Shown: in pieces, positions 24,841-38,439 of the stretch
How the letters are laid out: every line of letters begins with the position of its first letter
Position numbering within the stretch: position 1 is the stretch's first letter
Assembly: GCA_013399875.1 (NCBI GenBank)
Contig: VXAZ01008167.1
Span: 1,764,534 to 1,828,533 of the forward strand
Length of the DNA: 64,000 nt
Source: Gymnorhina tibicen
Taxonomy: Eukaryota; Chordata; Aves; Passeriformes; Artamidae
Reading direction: 5' to 3'
The notes under the pieces: generated by a model
What the model saw: the letters and a program-made list of their open reading frames with translations, nothing else
Told to the model about the DNA's origin: nothing
Database searches by the model: none
Program-made: the position numbers and the translations under genes

Positions 24841-27800
24841 ATGGAGTTTCTCCCTGAGATTTTGAACAGGTGTTTTGTCTATATTTTAAGTTTTAAAAAA
24901 AATTTCATGCAGGTATTCCTTCTTGTGTCTCATCATACTGACACCTCTTCAGTGTTTGCTGTCTGCGTTAACCTGCACATTGTTGGAACTCTCCTCACTT
25001 TCAGTATATCTGAGTATGAGCCAATCCTACCAGTCACCAGTTTTGCTTGTGTCTCTTGCATTCCAAATAGTGATATCTGTAATTTTTTTCCTGTATACAC
25101 TGTTTATGAAAAACAGATGTCAGGTGCTGTTGCCTGTCTGTCCTAGAAGAAATTCCTTCTGCTCAGAAGACTGACTTACTACTGATCATGCTTGAGAAAG
25201 TCCCCCAAGGGTTTGGTAGGTATGATTTACACTGTTTTCTCATCTGCTCACTCAGCTTCAGCCATTTGCTTTCTTGTTGCTTTAACGGTGTGATTTTTGC
25301 TTAGTATTTGACTCTATCTTAATGTTAGGATAAAAAGAAGCGGTAAAATGGGACAAAAACAATGAATTGTGTGCACATGCACATATATCTATGCATCTGA
25401 ATATCAGTGATCAGATGTATAATAGGATTAATAACAGAAAAACTGGGTTTTTTCTACTTGAGCTGCTTTTTTCAGACTCTGTGATTTACAAGGGTGTTTA
25501 GGGCACTGATCCTCACAACCCCTCCCCCTGCTTTCTACTTCACTGCCCTGCATCCTTTGCAGGTAAGGAGGAGCTTGCCCTCAGTGGGGAGATACCCAGT
25601 GGGGAGAAGGATCTCTGGCAGAGAATCTGATGTCCTGTCCTAGCACACACCCTGCTTTCACCCCCTCTTTCACCTGCATCTCCATTTTCTGTGGCTATGA
25701 GTGAGTCCAAGCCCAGCATCAAAACCTCTCTCTCACAGCCAAACTCAGCTCTGCACTGACAGCCCCACTGCTTGGTTCTGCTGTCATTTTGGATCTTTCA
25801 GGAGATGAGAAAATACTCACATGCAAAGTTGTAAACTACTTGCAGCTCACCTGTCTCTGCTGGTGAATAAACAGAATATTCTGCTTATGACACATCCTTT
25901 TTAGAGGGAAATATTTAGCAGGTGAACTAAGGCACTGAAACGTGAGCAGCATTAGCAACACTTGCTAAAAGAAAGACAAAAAAGAAGGAAAAAGCAGGTA
26001 TAGTAAGGCAAAAATCCCATAGTTTGTAAAATATTTCCTGACCATCCTACCTCAGCCACGTACTAGAGAATCTAGTCATGTTCAAATTCTTCCCATGTCC
26101 TTCCAGCTGTGTAAGAGCCTTTAGCTTTATAAAACTCTGATGAATAGTTCTCCAACAACTTACATTACCTGCATAAGTTTTAGTTTTTTCTTTTTTTTCT
26201 TTTTTTTTTACTATGTGATTTTTTTTAATAGAAGGCTCTTTGTACACTGATGGCATTACAGAGCTGATGAGTAGTTTGATTTACATGAAATAAAATGGGG
26301 AAAATTGCATGAGTAAGACAAGCTAATGAAGCATTGAAGAAAGAAAATGTTACTATGCTGTCAAAAAAAAGAGAACAACAAAAAACCTCTGTAGGCTGAC
26401 AAGAAACCAGATAAGTAGACTCTCTGAGTAATAGATTTACCAGCAGTATAAGTCATCTTTAGTTTTGATAACATCTTCACTGGGAATGGGCCTGAACCAA
26501 ACTTTTACGTTTAAATAACTTAAGATTGGGGTTGTGTGGTTAAATAGGAATTTGCAAGTGTGTCTCTGTTGGTCTAATGGATTGACTGAAAATTCTATGC
26601 CGAGTAAGTCTTAGCACTTATATCCAGCAGTAGTTTTAGATGTTCTTTTTCAGTGGAAGCTTTAGGCTTATAAGGGGCAATTCACTTACTGTAATAGTGA
26701 GTCGTTAACTGCTCGGGCATATTTGTCTTGTTTGCAAGAAGCAGTGGAGAGTGGGAAATCTATGGACCTTGACTTAATTTCCCTCGAGTTGAAATGATAG
26801 TGGGTTTTTTTTCTTCCTTTGCTTCTACAATATTCAGCCTGTAGATCTTGGTGCCTACAATTTCTTACATTAGACATATTGGCACATATGAAAAGCCTGG
26901 TGTGAATCACATTAAAATACCACATTTAAATTATTTGCTTAAAACCAGAACCACTGCTAATGCTAAAAAACAGTCTGTAGAACGAAACCAACCCCTCTGT
27001 GTTTTATACACTAGGGGGAAACACTTCAGGGTTGGATCTGCTGTCTTGCACGAATGCCCAAGGGCTATGATCCAAAACTGCAATTTATTCTGCCTGATGG
27101 GAGACTGCAGGTGTGGCTTTGTGTTTCTGTCCCAGGGTAGAGGCTCCTGTACACCTGTCAGAGCTGCGTTTCTCCCAGACAGTGCATTCATCTGTGTGTG
27201 TGCCTCTTGCATCCCAAATGAATATGTTGGGTGGTATTAGCAAGCATTTCCGAGATGCCCAGCCCTGCAGCACGTGTGTGCCAGGCTTTCAGGATAAATC
27301 GGTCAAGTGGGTGCCTTGGGATTTGCTGTCTTCTTGGCAGATTTTTGACCTCTGTGAGACTGCCAGTGAGTGCAGTAGCTTAGACAGGAGGGATTAGTGA
27401 TGGACACCTGGGTAGTGCTTCTGCATTCAGCCTTTTGGCAGCACTAGCAATGGCTTTGGGACCCACCCTCACAGGCAGAAAGTCTGATTTGCATCCACCA
27501 GACTCTGGAGCATCATTTTCTCCTCTCTGATTCCCTGGCTGTGCTCTAACACCCTGCTGGGGCCACCAGACAGCCTAGGTCAGCGATGGTGGTCTGTCTG
27601 ACTTGTTCCTTCTCCCATACCTCCCATACCAGTCCCAGACTGACTCCTCAGTGGAGGCCACTGGTTGCAGTGTCCCTCGGGTTCCTCCTAAGTGCCCAGC
27701 AGACAGACCCTGGCCTGTGCCTATTGCTTCCTTCTCACTGAGGAGATAGTGAAAAAGGAAGGAAATATTACACAGAGACACTGAGGCCAAAAAGTCATCA

Positions 27801-30800
27801 GCACAAAGATGAGCCCCAGTCCTTGCTGAGTTGCATTGCAATCTCTACAAGGTAATGATTTATGCTTCATGTCGCAAAGCACATCTCCATATAAAATGCA
27901 CAAAGTTCAGAAATGTTTGACTGCAGATAGGGCACCACTGTCCCCTATTATTTTCGATATTGGTGACATTGCAAGTCAGGTCAGCCCTTAACTGAGGTGC
28001 TTGTGCTGAGGCTGACTTATCTGATTGGTTTGTCTCTTCCTTCAGACCAGTGAGCAAGAAACTTAGCAGGATCCATCCATATTGTTGCAGATTTGCATTA
28101 ATATACCCATACCATTGATCCACATATCCTTTTTGCACTGACTTGTAAAGGAAGTGCCAAATTTGTTCTGCCTCTTGAAAGTCATTCTCTTTCTCTTATG
28201 CCCATCACTGACATTATCTGGTGCTTTCTGTATGATATCCTCATACTTTTCTTACTTTATTGATAATACTGGATATTTTAAAGTTCCTATCAGCAAATTC
28301 CATTTACATCAGGCTTTGGGGTTTTTTTTAGTAATGCTATTGTTGAAATTATTATCACATCAGTCTTGAGACCAATCCTTGAGGAACTCCAAAAACATTC
28401 TCTCTAGCCCAAAAGTTCTGCTTTGTGCACAGGCCACTGTCATCTCCCCATTAGTCACTTCCTTCTCTCCAATTTTGAACAGTGCCTCACATTTTAAATT
28501 TCCATTGTTACCACATCCCAGACATTGGAACTTGTCACAGCCAAAGTGTGATGAGGGCAGCTGGATCCTGAAGCACATCATATGTGTTTGATACCTTTTG
28601 GCAAGTCCTTGGTAGCAAGCTCTGCGTGCATGTTTCAGACTTGGGAACCTAACTGCCTAAATCTCAAGTCTGGCTTCCTATCCCAACATTAATGTGGTCT
28701 GGGAATGTGAAAGAAATCTTCATCTCTGTCAGAGTTTTAACTGGATTTATATAGAATTGCAGTAGCCCTAGCTGGTGTGTCACTCTATGCACTGATCACT
28801 GTGGGCTGCTCCATGGCCCAATTGAAGCAACATCCATTTAAGTTATTTTCTCATACTTTCCCACCAGCTGACTTCCTGCCTACCTCTTTTGGCTTCTGAA
28901 GAAATTTTTCCTTTGCTTTCACCCTCCAAGAGTGATCCTTTTACAAAAGATTGCCAGTCAAGCTGAGAGTAAGACATTCATACGAAGTCAGTGAAGAGAT
29001 GATCTTTTAAAACTCCGGTCTTCTCCAAAGATGAAAGAGTTACAATAAAACCACTGGAAACATTGGTGTGCGTTGACTTCATCTGGCCTTTTATATATGA
29101 CTTTTTCTATACTGAACCTATTAAGTGGCTGAGCTTGGCGCCAAATCATTGCCTGACTGAAACAATTTTCAGTTCTAAGATTTATACCAGGAGAGGTTCT
29201 CAGAATATAAACTTCTGTAATCTAATTCTTAACCAAAGTAAAATGACATAGCTCCTAATTTCAGTGAAGCTTTGTTAATTCATACTGGCTGAAATTTTAG
29301 GTCATTAATTTGATTTTCTTTTCCTCGCCCCACTCCTCCCACCTTAAAACTTCCAGTTAGTCCTCTCCCTGAAGAGTCACATGGACCTGGTAAGTCACAG
29401 AATTTTATAGAGTTTCACTCAGATATATATGGCTGGGAGAAAGGTTAGACAAATATTTGTCAGAGAAATGTATCTCCTATGTAGAGTGACTGATTGGCAT
29501 CAAGAGCCTTATCTCCCCCCATATCACGGAAGAGTGCACCAGGCTCAGTTGTCAATAAAAGCAGTATTAAAGGAAGACACTGATGCTTTGATTGCATGAA
29601 AGCCTGTTCAGAGTTATGAGAACAAGACAGAGCAAAAAAAAGGTGATATGGTGGAAATGGAAAGTTGTGGTGCATTGCAGGATAAACAATCTACTCATAA
29701 AAAGAGTTGCTGGATTTAGGATAAGTTAAGCACTGGACAACTTTATCCTAGTGATCTACTGAGTGGGATACATCTGTTCTTAACAAAGGGGTATGAAGCC
29801 AAAACATGAAATTTGCCCCAGACAAGACCATGACCAGATACTAATCAAGAAAACAAAATAAACTAAGCTCTATGAGAAAAATGACAGACACAATTGGGGT
29901 GGAGGGACAGAGGAAGGATATGTGGGTGTGTGAATTTCTAAATCTACCATATACTACCTCCTATGATTATTTTCCCTACCAGTGGCAACTTTTTATAAGT
30001 TAGAACTTTCATGGTGGTAGGAATTATACTAAAGACACTAAGACTAGCACAAGTCTCCAGTTAAAAATGTTATATTTTTATTTCTCCACTTGCATTCCTG
30101 TATCTTTTTCACTGTGCTCTGGTATTTAGTAGCCCTCTCAGTCTGTCTTTCTCAGGCTTGCTTTTGCTTATTTCCACTTAGAACTAATTTGATTTTATTA
30201 GTGAAAGCTTCTTTTTCTTTTCTCCATCTCAAATAACATCTTTGCTTTTAACTGTAATTGTAATTTTAACAAACCCCTTCACTTTCATTGAATATTTGGT
30301 TTATTGGGAAATAGCAAGTGTATTGACACCATTTCCTTTAAATTAGTACTGAAAAATGAATCAAACACTGGATGTTTCTCAATTCAAAATAATGAGATAA
30401 TTGATGTCTGATGAGAAAATGCAGCCACATTGAGGAAGTCATCAATGGGTTAATGAACACGAGCGTGCTGCACTGTTTTAGGCTCCCTTGCAAAAATGAA
30501 CCCTTTAATTATGAGACAGAGAACATGTTTTTCTTTGCAATGTGTTGTACAATGGCATCGTAGCCTCTAGGTGCTCCAGAAACATCAGTGATGCTCACAG
30601 AATCAGAAGCTTTGGTTTTCCATAGCCATACCTGTGGCAAAATACTCAGTGCTGGACACTTGTTACATCAAAACAGTGCTGGCAAACAGAAAGTCCATCA
30701 AGAAAGTGTGAGGCCAAGTTAAGAGAAAACATCCTGAGTGCTGGGAACTAGAATGGTCAGATAAATCATATGGGATTTCCATAGCTGGAGGAACCTGAGT

Positions 30801-31159
30801 AACTGCCTTTTACGCCTCCAGCTCACATTTATGTGTAGCTACACGGATGGGAAGAAGCCTTTGATATTGACCAGAACAGAAATCCATGTGTCTTGTATTC
30901 ACATGAGCTTGAATTCACGTCTTGAGCCTTACATCTAGACTTTCTTGCCTTTGCTGTCTCTAAGCAGCAAAATTTTGAAGTATTATCTTTAAGATGATGA
31001 AGTGAAGCTCTTGTATAAGCATATGAAAATCCCAAATTTGCAGGAAAACTTTTTGGAAATATCCAAGAGCTAAATGTAGCAACGTACTAATACCATTCAA
31101 AGAATAACAGGGCAACTACAGGACAAATGTCAAAATCTATTATTGGACTAGTAAAAACT
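24841..31159. other. Unique AT-rich non-coding sequence
   Basis: About 6.3 kb without an identified gene. The T/C tract at 26184-26209 and nearby T runs (26218-26226) are low-complexity. The plus-strand frames at 24841-25174 translate to hydrophobic residues but show no start context, domain or splice logic. The stretch 30410-30560 has a non-repetitive, palindrome-poor texture that might be conserved regulatory DNA. Nothing more can be supported. Confidence 0.5.
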
Positions 31160-31300
31160 CCCCAAAGACCTGGTGTAGCCCCCACTGCATGAGACTTTTA
31201 AAAGGAGATTGGACAAAACACTCAGAAACACATTGTGGTAAATGTGTCTTCTGTGATGGACTGAATGACCTTCCTGCTTTTTTATTCTACTTGTCTTAAT
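31160..31300 (+). mobile_element. Probable old CR1-type 3' end
   Basis: The order AGCCCCCACTGCATGAGACT, TTTAAAAGGAGATTGGACAA, then GATGGACTGAATGACCTTCC and TTTTTATTCTACT follows the last 120 bases of old CR1 copies (a GAGACTTTTAA.A..AGATTGGACAA segment, GGACTAGATGACCT, TTCTA). Divergence is strong and there is no coding remnant. Confidence 0.5.
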
Positions 31301-32211
31301 CTTTGAACAATAGTGCAGTGAACCAGTCACTGCTTTTCAAACACACTTCTGAGGATACAGAAATCCACGAGTGTCTGCTTGCTTTATGGTTCTCATCCCT
31401 CCTCTGTTAAGCAGCACCTATACCCAACAATAGACATTTCTCAGCCATTGCAGTACCAGGTATTTACGAATATCCTATTGAAATTCAGGACTGGTTCCCC
31501 CTCTTGAATCCAGTAATGACCCAAGTTTCTTACAGATGAAGGGAAAGGACACCCAGCCTCTGTGCGATATTCAGAGGACCACAAAGGTGATCCTCTTTAC
31601 TCCTTTATGATCCGGTATATTCTAATCTTGGCAAAAAAAACATTATCAGAAATGGTAGGGGAACCCAGGCAAAATGGCATGCTACACATGACTCCTGAAT
31701 GCTGCAAGTGCTAAATACTTGGAAGGATTTTCACCTCTTGCAACCTCAACTGCATAAAAGTCAAGCATTTTTAATAAAGTAGTAATTAATTTGATGTACC
31801 TCTGTAGTCAGTGGAAGGAGTGGTCTTCAGAGGATCACTGATCCTGCCCAGGTGTGTTGCCTTCTCTCTCCATTGAGTACAGAGCCTAGAAAATTGCCTT
31901 AGCTTAGATGTTTGCCTCTTAGATGGCTATTCTTAGATAAAATGAATTCTGACCACCAGGATTAGTTTCTTGCTGTGTGAATGATCTTCTCCACTTGGAT
32001 TCCACAGATAGCAATGAATAAAACTGTGTCTGGTTGAAAATACTCACAATAGGTTTTTTTCTTTTCTTGAATTTCTTTGAGCTAAAGCTAAAACTATCAT
32101 TCTGTTTCCTGTCCTGCCTTGATCACACTCATACCTGTGCATGAATGAGGTCTACGGATATTATCTTACAAAGAAATGCTACAGTCCCATCCAAAATTAT
32201 ATGTATTAAGG
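31301..32211. other. Unique sequence, nothing recognised
   Basis: About 900 bases between two CR1 remnants. No gene, RNA or simple repeat was seen. Confidence 0.5.
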
Positions 32212-32270
32212 ATCTTAAAATATCCTGGGTTGGAAGGGACCCACAAAGATCATGGACGTCCAACTCCTAT
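32212..32270 (-). mobile_element. CR1 LINE terminal fragment
   Basis: About 60 bases of inverted CR1 tail: AAAATATCCTGGGTTGGAAG, GGACCCACAAAGATCATGGA, CGTCCAACTCCT. This matches the terminal segment of CR1 copies (ATCCTGGGTTGGAAGGGACC..CAAAGATCAT.GAGTCCAACTCCT). The flanks show no further similarity, so it is an extremely short 5'-truncated insertion. Confidence 0.8.
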
Positions 32271-35200
32271 ATGCACATAGAAGCAACTTACAAGCTACTT
32301 ATGAGATGGTATGAAGAAAGGTCTGAAGAAAAAAGGAACTGCTAGAGCACATTTCTGTTTATGTAAAGGAAGTACAAAGCTGCACTGGGGTGCCAGCAGT
32401 CTGATCTCCAGCCACCCTTCAGCAGATAAGTAGAGCCAATTGGCAATGGTTCCACAGCGAGCATCATCTGTTCTTCTGCAATCATGCCATATCAATTCCA
32501 TGCCATTTGCAGACCTCCCAAAGGCTGCAGGTCTGACCTCCAAGGTATGCACAGTCTATACAGTTTTTATGCCACCTGAGTGAGTCACTGGAAGCTGAGT
32601 GTTTTGGAAAACATGCTTTACAATGTACTTCCACAGAAAAGTTCAGCAAAACAGGATTATCAACCTCTATATCTCACCTGTGCCAAATCCCCCAAATCAG
32701 ATGGCAATGGTAACAATTCAACATCCAGTTTATGCTCCACACTTGATGCAGTTGTTCCAACTGCAGGTATGGTATACCAGGTACCTTGTGTGTGCTGCAG
32801 GTATTCACTGTCACCTTGAAGAATCCCAGAAGCCATGTTCCTGGGTGACGAAATGCTAGGTTTTGTGAAGGAATTTTGAAATGGTCTTTTTCAAATTATG
32901 TTGCTCAAAGATCCATCCTGGAGAAGGAGGGAGAATGTGCTTGTGAACAATACAGTTGAGCTGTTGATGAGGGCTTTGTAAATCTTAGCAACACATGACT
33001 ATGGATGTGTGAATGACAGCTGTTGGCAATTCCTCTACATTGGACAGTAGCAATTCCTGCAGCCACTGCAATTCTATCTCGGCTTCCCAAGGAGATTTCA
33101 GTTTCTGTACGTGTGTGTGGCCATTGGTTTGATGCAATGCATCTGGGAGAGGAAGTTTTTTAGCTGTGCAGTCAATTCACCATTATCCATGGGTGGATTT
33201 TGTCCATGCAGCAGGTGTTGAGAGATCCAGACCTGAACCACCCAAGCCATCATTTACTAGTGCAGGCACAGTGCCAAGTGCATGTGCCTATGCTGCTCTC
33301 AGAGCCAGTGCTGGTCTCAAAATAGTGTATCCATACTTCCAATTTACATGGCACTGAGCACCAGTTGATAAGCCCCATAGCTTTAAATTAGATTTTTAGG
33401 TCCCTCTTCAACACTGGTTCATAAGTGGCAGAGGTATGTGGAAACCATCCTGTGACAATCAGAGGTTTTATGTGCCCCTTGCTGAATGTAGGAGTGATCC
33501 TGCAAGGCCATCATGGGAGGCTTTGTCCATCATCCCCAGAGCTTGCTTCACAAAAGGCAGCTTGTTATGGTTCAGTGCTTCATGTGGTACCTCCACTGAA
33601 GTTCTTCTTTTGCACCATGTTGGATTGGAGGCCTCCAAAATGTGTAAGGATTGTGGCACTTGAATCAGTCCTGCCAGCAGCATTACCCAGGGTTTTCTTT
33701 TACCCAGGATATCCCTGCCTTATCATTACACTACCAATTTCTCATAATCCTCCTATGTGCTACATTACTGAATATGTTGTAGGACAGGAAGGGAAGCACT
33801 TTCATTTAAACTATACCTCTCATACATGGTCAAATCTCTGAAGGGTCCTTACCATCAATTGATCTCTTAGTCTTGAGATATATTGTGCAGTTAAGGAGTG
33901 CAGGCCTGAAAGGGGTCTCTTGTGTGTAGGCAATCACATTATATAATCCCTTTTATGAACTGATTAAACTCAGACTTTAAAGTAGTTAATATGTTTTATG
34001 CCCAAATGTTCTCACATGAAGCTTTTTTTAGTAAACTACTGCACCGATGTTTAGAGGTTCTGCAGTATTTCATCAAAATCAGTTTACACTCATTTGTTCT
34101 TGGAAATACAAGCAGATTTTGCACAGGACATTGTGCAAACCAGCAGGTCCACAGGGACCTTGCTTGAACTGCCTGTAATGTTGAGGTTGCAGGGACATGA
34201 TTATTTTTTTCCCGTTGAGTAAGCAGAAGGCAGCCTACAGCTGAGCTCAGATCTTTGAAAAAGAAAAACAACAGCCCTTTAATTTTTACCTTTTTTTAAC
34301 CGAAATGAAGGCACTGTGACTATTCAATGAAGTAGATCTGCTGAGTAAGCTGTTGTCACCTTCAGGTAGATGGCTTTCAGTCTGGAAATGGCCTTCAAGG
34401 GACTTTCCTGAGGTCAGACAGCAGCTCATGGCAACGTTGGAAATGCAACCTGGACTGAGTGATTTGCTGCAGTCGGAAAAAGTCTCTATCAGTCATCTGT
34501 CTATGTCAGTCATTCTGCTTATTTATTCTGACCACTTAAGTACCTGTGCACCTTGAAAATTATAGAGAAAATGAAGTGTGTCCTGTGTGATGTTTTTTCT
34601 TGGGAACCTTTGCTGAAGACTGAATGAGATCCTGGCTGTTACTGTCAGCAGAGTCCTTCACTGATGGCAATGGGTACTAGGTCAATGCCTCGGTGATTCA
34701 GCTTTCCATAGCTATATACTCCATAAATTTTACCAAAATGGGACACACCAGCTTACACAGGGAGGTCACAGGCTCTTTTTGTTTCAAGGTACTAAAGCAA
34801 AAGTGTGGGGAGAAGTTTTACTGTGAAACTCTGTTCAGTCATGGGGGAACAAAGCATGATGCAAAATCTGTAACAAGGGAATAATGACAGTGGCAGGTAC
34901 TAAATTTCCTCCAAATGTAGTGCACATGACTGGCAGACCATGAATAAAAACTGGGAGAGGTTGTAGAGTTCCTTTCTCAATCCCCTTTTGGTCTTTTGGA
35001 ATGATACCAGCATGATTTGCCCCAGACATGAAATATTTTGACTCTGTTTATGGTAGGATAGTGCTAAAGGAGGAATGAAGGAGGTGAAGGGATGTGTGAT
35101 GCTGTAGAGGAAACTGAGGCAATAGTGTGACCACAAGATCAACTGTACCTGTCTGTTCTGCTTTGGAGGTCTGCTCCCAGCACAGTGGTGACAGAGCCAT

Positions 35201-37790
35201 GAAATCCATTTCCCAGGACATAGAGATGAGGATTTTCCCAGTGAAATCCTCAAGATGCCCAGTTCTTTAGGTGAGCCAATTCACTAATATTTAGAAATTT
35301 TCACTTCACTCAACTAAACCATCCAGGTAGGAGAAACTTGGATGACATGAACCCTAGGAACAGAGCCTGTTTCAAAACATTGCTTCTGAAATTGCAAAGG
35401 CTGCCAGTAAAATAAGATGGGTAAATGTAACACATTTGTCAGGAATTTTAGAACAAGCACCAGCTAGATGCTGCCATTTCAAAGCTAAGAGTGAAAATGA
35501 TTTACAGAAGCAATGTTTGGTTGTAAGTGACTGAAAAGCATGTCTCCCATTCCACTATAGATGGAAGCTGTTTCTTGATCTCAACTGCTTTTATTTAATT
35601 TCACTTCAAATAATCCCAGCATAGAGCTTTTTCTCATGCCTTCATTTTTTATTTTTTTTTCCATTGGCTACTTGGTTACCAATCACCTTGACAAATTCTA
35701 TCTTGCTAAGTGATAGGCAATATATTTTTCTCCCTTGGAATTCTCCCTTTTTTTCTTTCCCCTACAGAATTCTATTTTCCAGAATTTCATCCATTCATTA
35801 ATACATACACTGAGTACTGAAATATTATAAGCAGGTTTAGCTTCAGTGGTTTCGGGGAAGGCACACCCATAGATTCCCCTTCACAAGCTAGCCTTTATAT
35901 GGGAGAAATGGGCCATTCTTTTAAGACAGAAAGGGCCATTGTCCTGTCTTTGAAATATCTCCTGTTTGGTACTCAGTGAAGATAAATTTGAGTCTTTCCT
36001 TAAATTACTTTTCACTCTGAACTGATGTGACATTTATCTCTGCTAGAGTGTTGACTATATGAAAAGCTGAAGCTTGTTTAAAGAATGCTGCCAAACAAGA
36101 AAGATTGTAATCCATCTAATTACTGAGCTAGGATGTGCCAGTGCTGCAAACTTCAATTACCACCATTAAAGCATCAATTGAAAGCTTCAGCTGATTCCCA
36201 GGGAGTCAGACACTTCCAGACATTTCATGCATTATACAGATGTTTTGCTGCTCTTTCAGTCACTAATCGTTCGCTATTTTGAACATTTGGGACTCCTGTA
36301 ACACGAGAAGGAAGCTCCAGATGTAGAGGGATTTCAAGTGAATTCTGTCTCTTTAAACTACATTTTGTCAATTGTTCCCCCAGTAGGAACTGATGACCTC
36401 ATGCTGGATGCCTTTTATTTTTCCCAAGTGTTATAAGATAAATTTGCTCACAGGGTTACTTACAATTCCTAAGAATCCCCATTTCCATGGCTATCAAAAG
36501 CCCAGTACTACAGTGAGGTCCCTGGGACAGAATTCTGCAGGCACACAGATCTCTTTGTAGTCTCAGCTGCTAATTCTTTATATGTCAGTGTTGCTGTCCA
36601 CACATTTAAAGAATAGCTCCAAAATAGCAAAAAAGGCCCCCATGTTTTGAGCAAAGCTCTGGAAATTTTGTGGGCAACACCTTTTGTGATAAGCTCCCCC
36701 TTGTTTCACTTTGACACAACTGTTAATAACTCTGATTGATTTCCTTCTGGGAATGTGCTCTTAAGTCAGAGCTGGGTCAAAATCAAAAGAAAAAAATCCT
36801 TCTGGAGTCTAACCTTAAAAATAAAAACCAAAAAAAACCCTAAGACTTTAATAGTTGAGCATTGAGGGAAGTTTCAGAATTAAAAGTCAATTTGAATCAA
36901 AGAGTCAAATCATTTTATTTTGGAGACATTGAGACAAAACTGTTCTATTTCCAAAACTGTCTCTTTTCAGATGCAAATCATCTAAGAGAGGTCACAGAAG
37001 TCACTGCTTCTGTGTCACGTTTCTTATATTTGCCAAGGGCAAAATTTGCACCTGTGCAGAACAGCCAGCTCCAGAGTTAAATCAGCAGTTATGGGCTGCC
37101 CAGTGACTTTGGGCATTGCTGACTTGTACCCAGCTCTCCAGAGAATATCCCTCAGGAAGATTACAGGGATGTGGCTGCAGGCTGAGGCCCTCAGTCTAAT
37201 ATGCTATGTGGAACTTTTGTGCTTAATATTTTCTCCTTTAAGAACAAAATTATTTTCACTGACAGCCAATTAGCAGCTGTTTCCTGTATCTATGTAGTTA
37301 ATCCCCACTCTGTCTAATCTTTAACTGATTTTTCCAGGAGGGCTCCCCAAATAAATACCAGTGTTTCTGAGGACATACTAAATGAATGTGAACTTTATTT
37401 TTACCAGGGTCTGGGAACTGGGAGTTTGTGGCCACAATTATCACATATTTCTGTTTGCCAGTGCATCTTTCGATCTCTTCCAGGTACTGCTGAAAGAGAT
37501 TGGGAAGATAAAGGGAAAAGATTCCCTCCTGTGAGGAGAGATTTCAAGTGTAGAGGCTTCACGTCATGAACAGCTTTTACTTTTGGGCAATGGTCCAAAG
37601 CAACAAGAAATGCTAAAACACACAAAGCTGCCTGGAAGGAATTGTCTGTCAGTCTTTTACAGAGTGGTTTCATGAGGTGTTCACATGAGACCAATTAGGA
37701 GAAACTGCAAGAGTGAACACCCTGGTATTCTGCAAGTAGTCGAAAATAGCATTTTAACAGCACAAGGACATAGGCAAAGGTATATAAAAA
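32271..37790. other. Unique non-coding sequence
   Basis: About 5.5 kb. The plus-strand frames at 32599-32859 and 33425-33841 (138 codons) are open but match nothing I know, and overlapping frames on both strands are also open (for example 33468-33683 minus). The part at 35975-36260 contains several TAAT/ATTA cores in non-repetitive sequence and may be regulatory. T-rich runs occur near 35640-35660 and 35745. Confidence 0.5.
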
Positions 37791-37951
37791 CTGGAACTGG
37801 TTCCCCAGAGAGATGGTAGGTGCCCCATCCCTTGCAAACATTCCAAGCCAGGTTGGATGGGGCTCTAAATAACCTGACTGCTCATTGCAGTGGGATTGGA
37901 CTAGATGAACTTTAGATGTCCCTTCCAACCCAAACCATTCTATGATTCAAT
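37791..37951 (+). mobile_element. CR1 LINE 3' fragment
   Basis: This is a clean plus-strand CR1 tail. It begins at CTGGAACTGGTTCCCCAGAG, continues through AGGTTGGATGGGGCTCTAAA and GGATTGGACTAGATGAACTT, and ends CCCTTCCAACCC, AAACCATTCTATGATTCAA. About 160 bases remain. The terminal repeat and the TGGACTAGATGA box are well preserved, so it is one of the younger copies here. Confidence 0.94.
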
Positions 37952-38439
37952 GGAAGTATGAAGCCCAGTGACTTTGGAAATACTGTGTTTAATTAGCTGT
38001 TCCATAGATACTGGGATGACACACAAGGCATGACCATACATTTTCATTCAAACTTTCAATTTATGGTAGTTCAAAATATAAAAATGAGAAATGGTAGATG
38101 GCAAGTGTGTCCAGCAGCTCTGTGAAAGTTCTATTAATATCTAAATAAAAATGGCAGCCACTTCTGGCAAAGAGGGGACTGCTAGCAACTGAGGTTACAT
38201 CACAGAAGAGACAAATGGAAACTATTGCATAGTAAATGGGTCATTCCTTGTTTTAAAGACAGCTAGTAGCAGAATTGCCCCCCAAAAAAATAGGTATTGA
38301 CAGCAGTGGAGGAAAGGTAATGCCTTTTAAATATAGAAATGCAAGAGCAGCTCCATAGTCAAGATCCAGATATTCCAGGATTTCCGTCTCTGACACTGAT
38401 TTGCTGTAAATGTTTAAAAACGAGTTATAAAAACAAATC
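37952..38439. other. Unique sequence, nothing recognised
   Basis: About 490 bases between a younger and an ancient CR1 copy. No gene or simple repeat was seen. Confidence 0.5.

Noticed and set aside
24841..25174. Hydrophobic plus-strand frames as a small membrane protein
   Set aside because: Hydrophobicity follows from T-rich DNA; two frames overlap and neither has a good start or homology.
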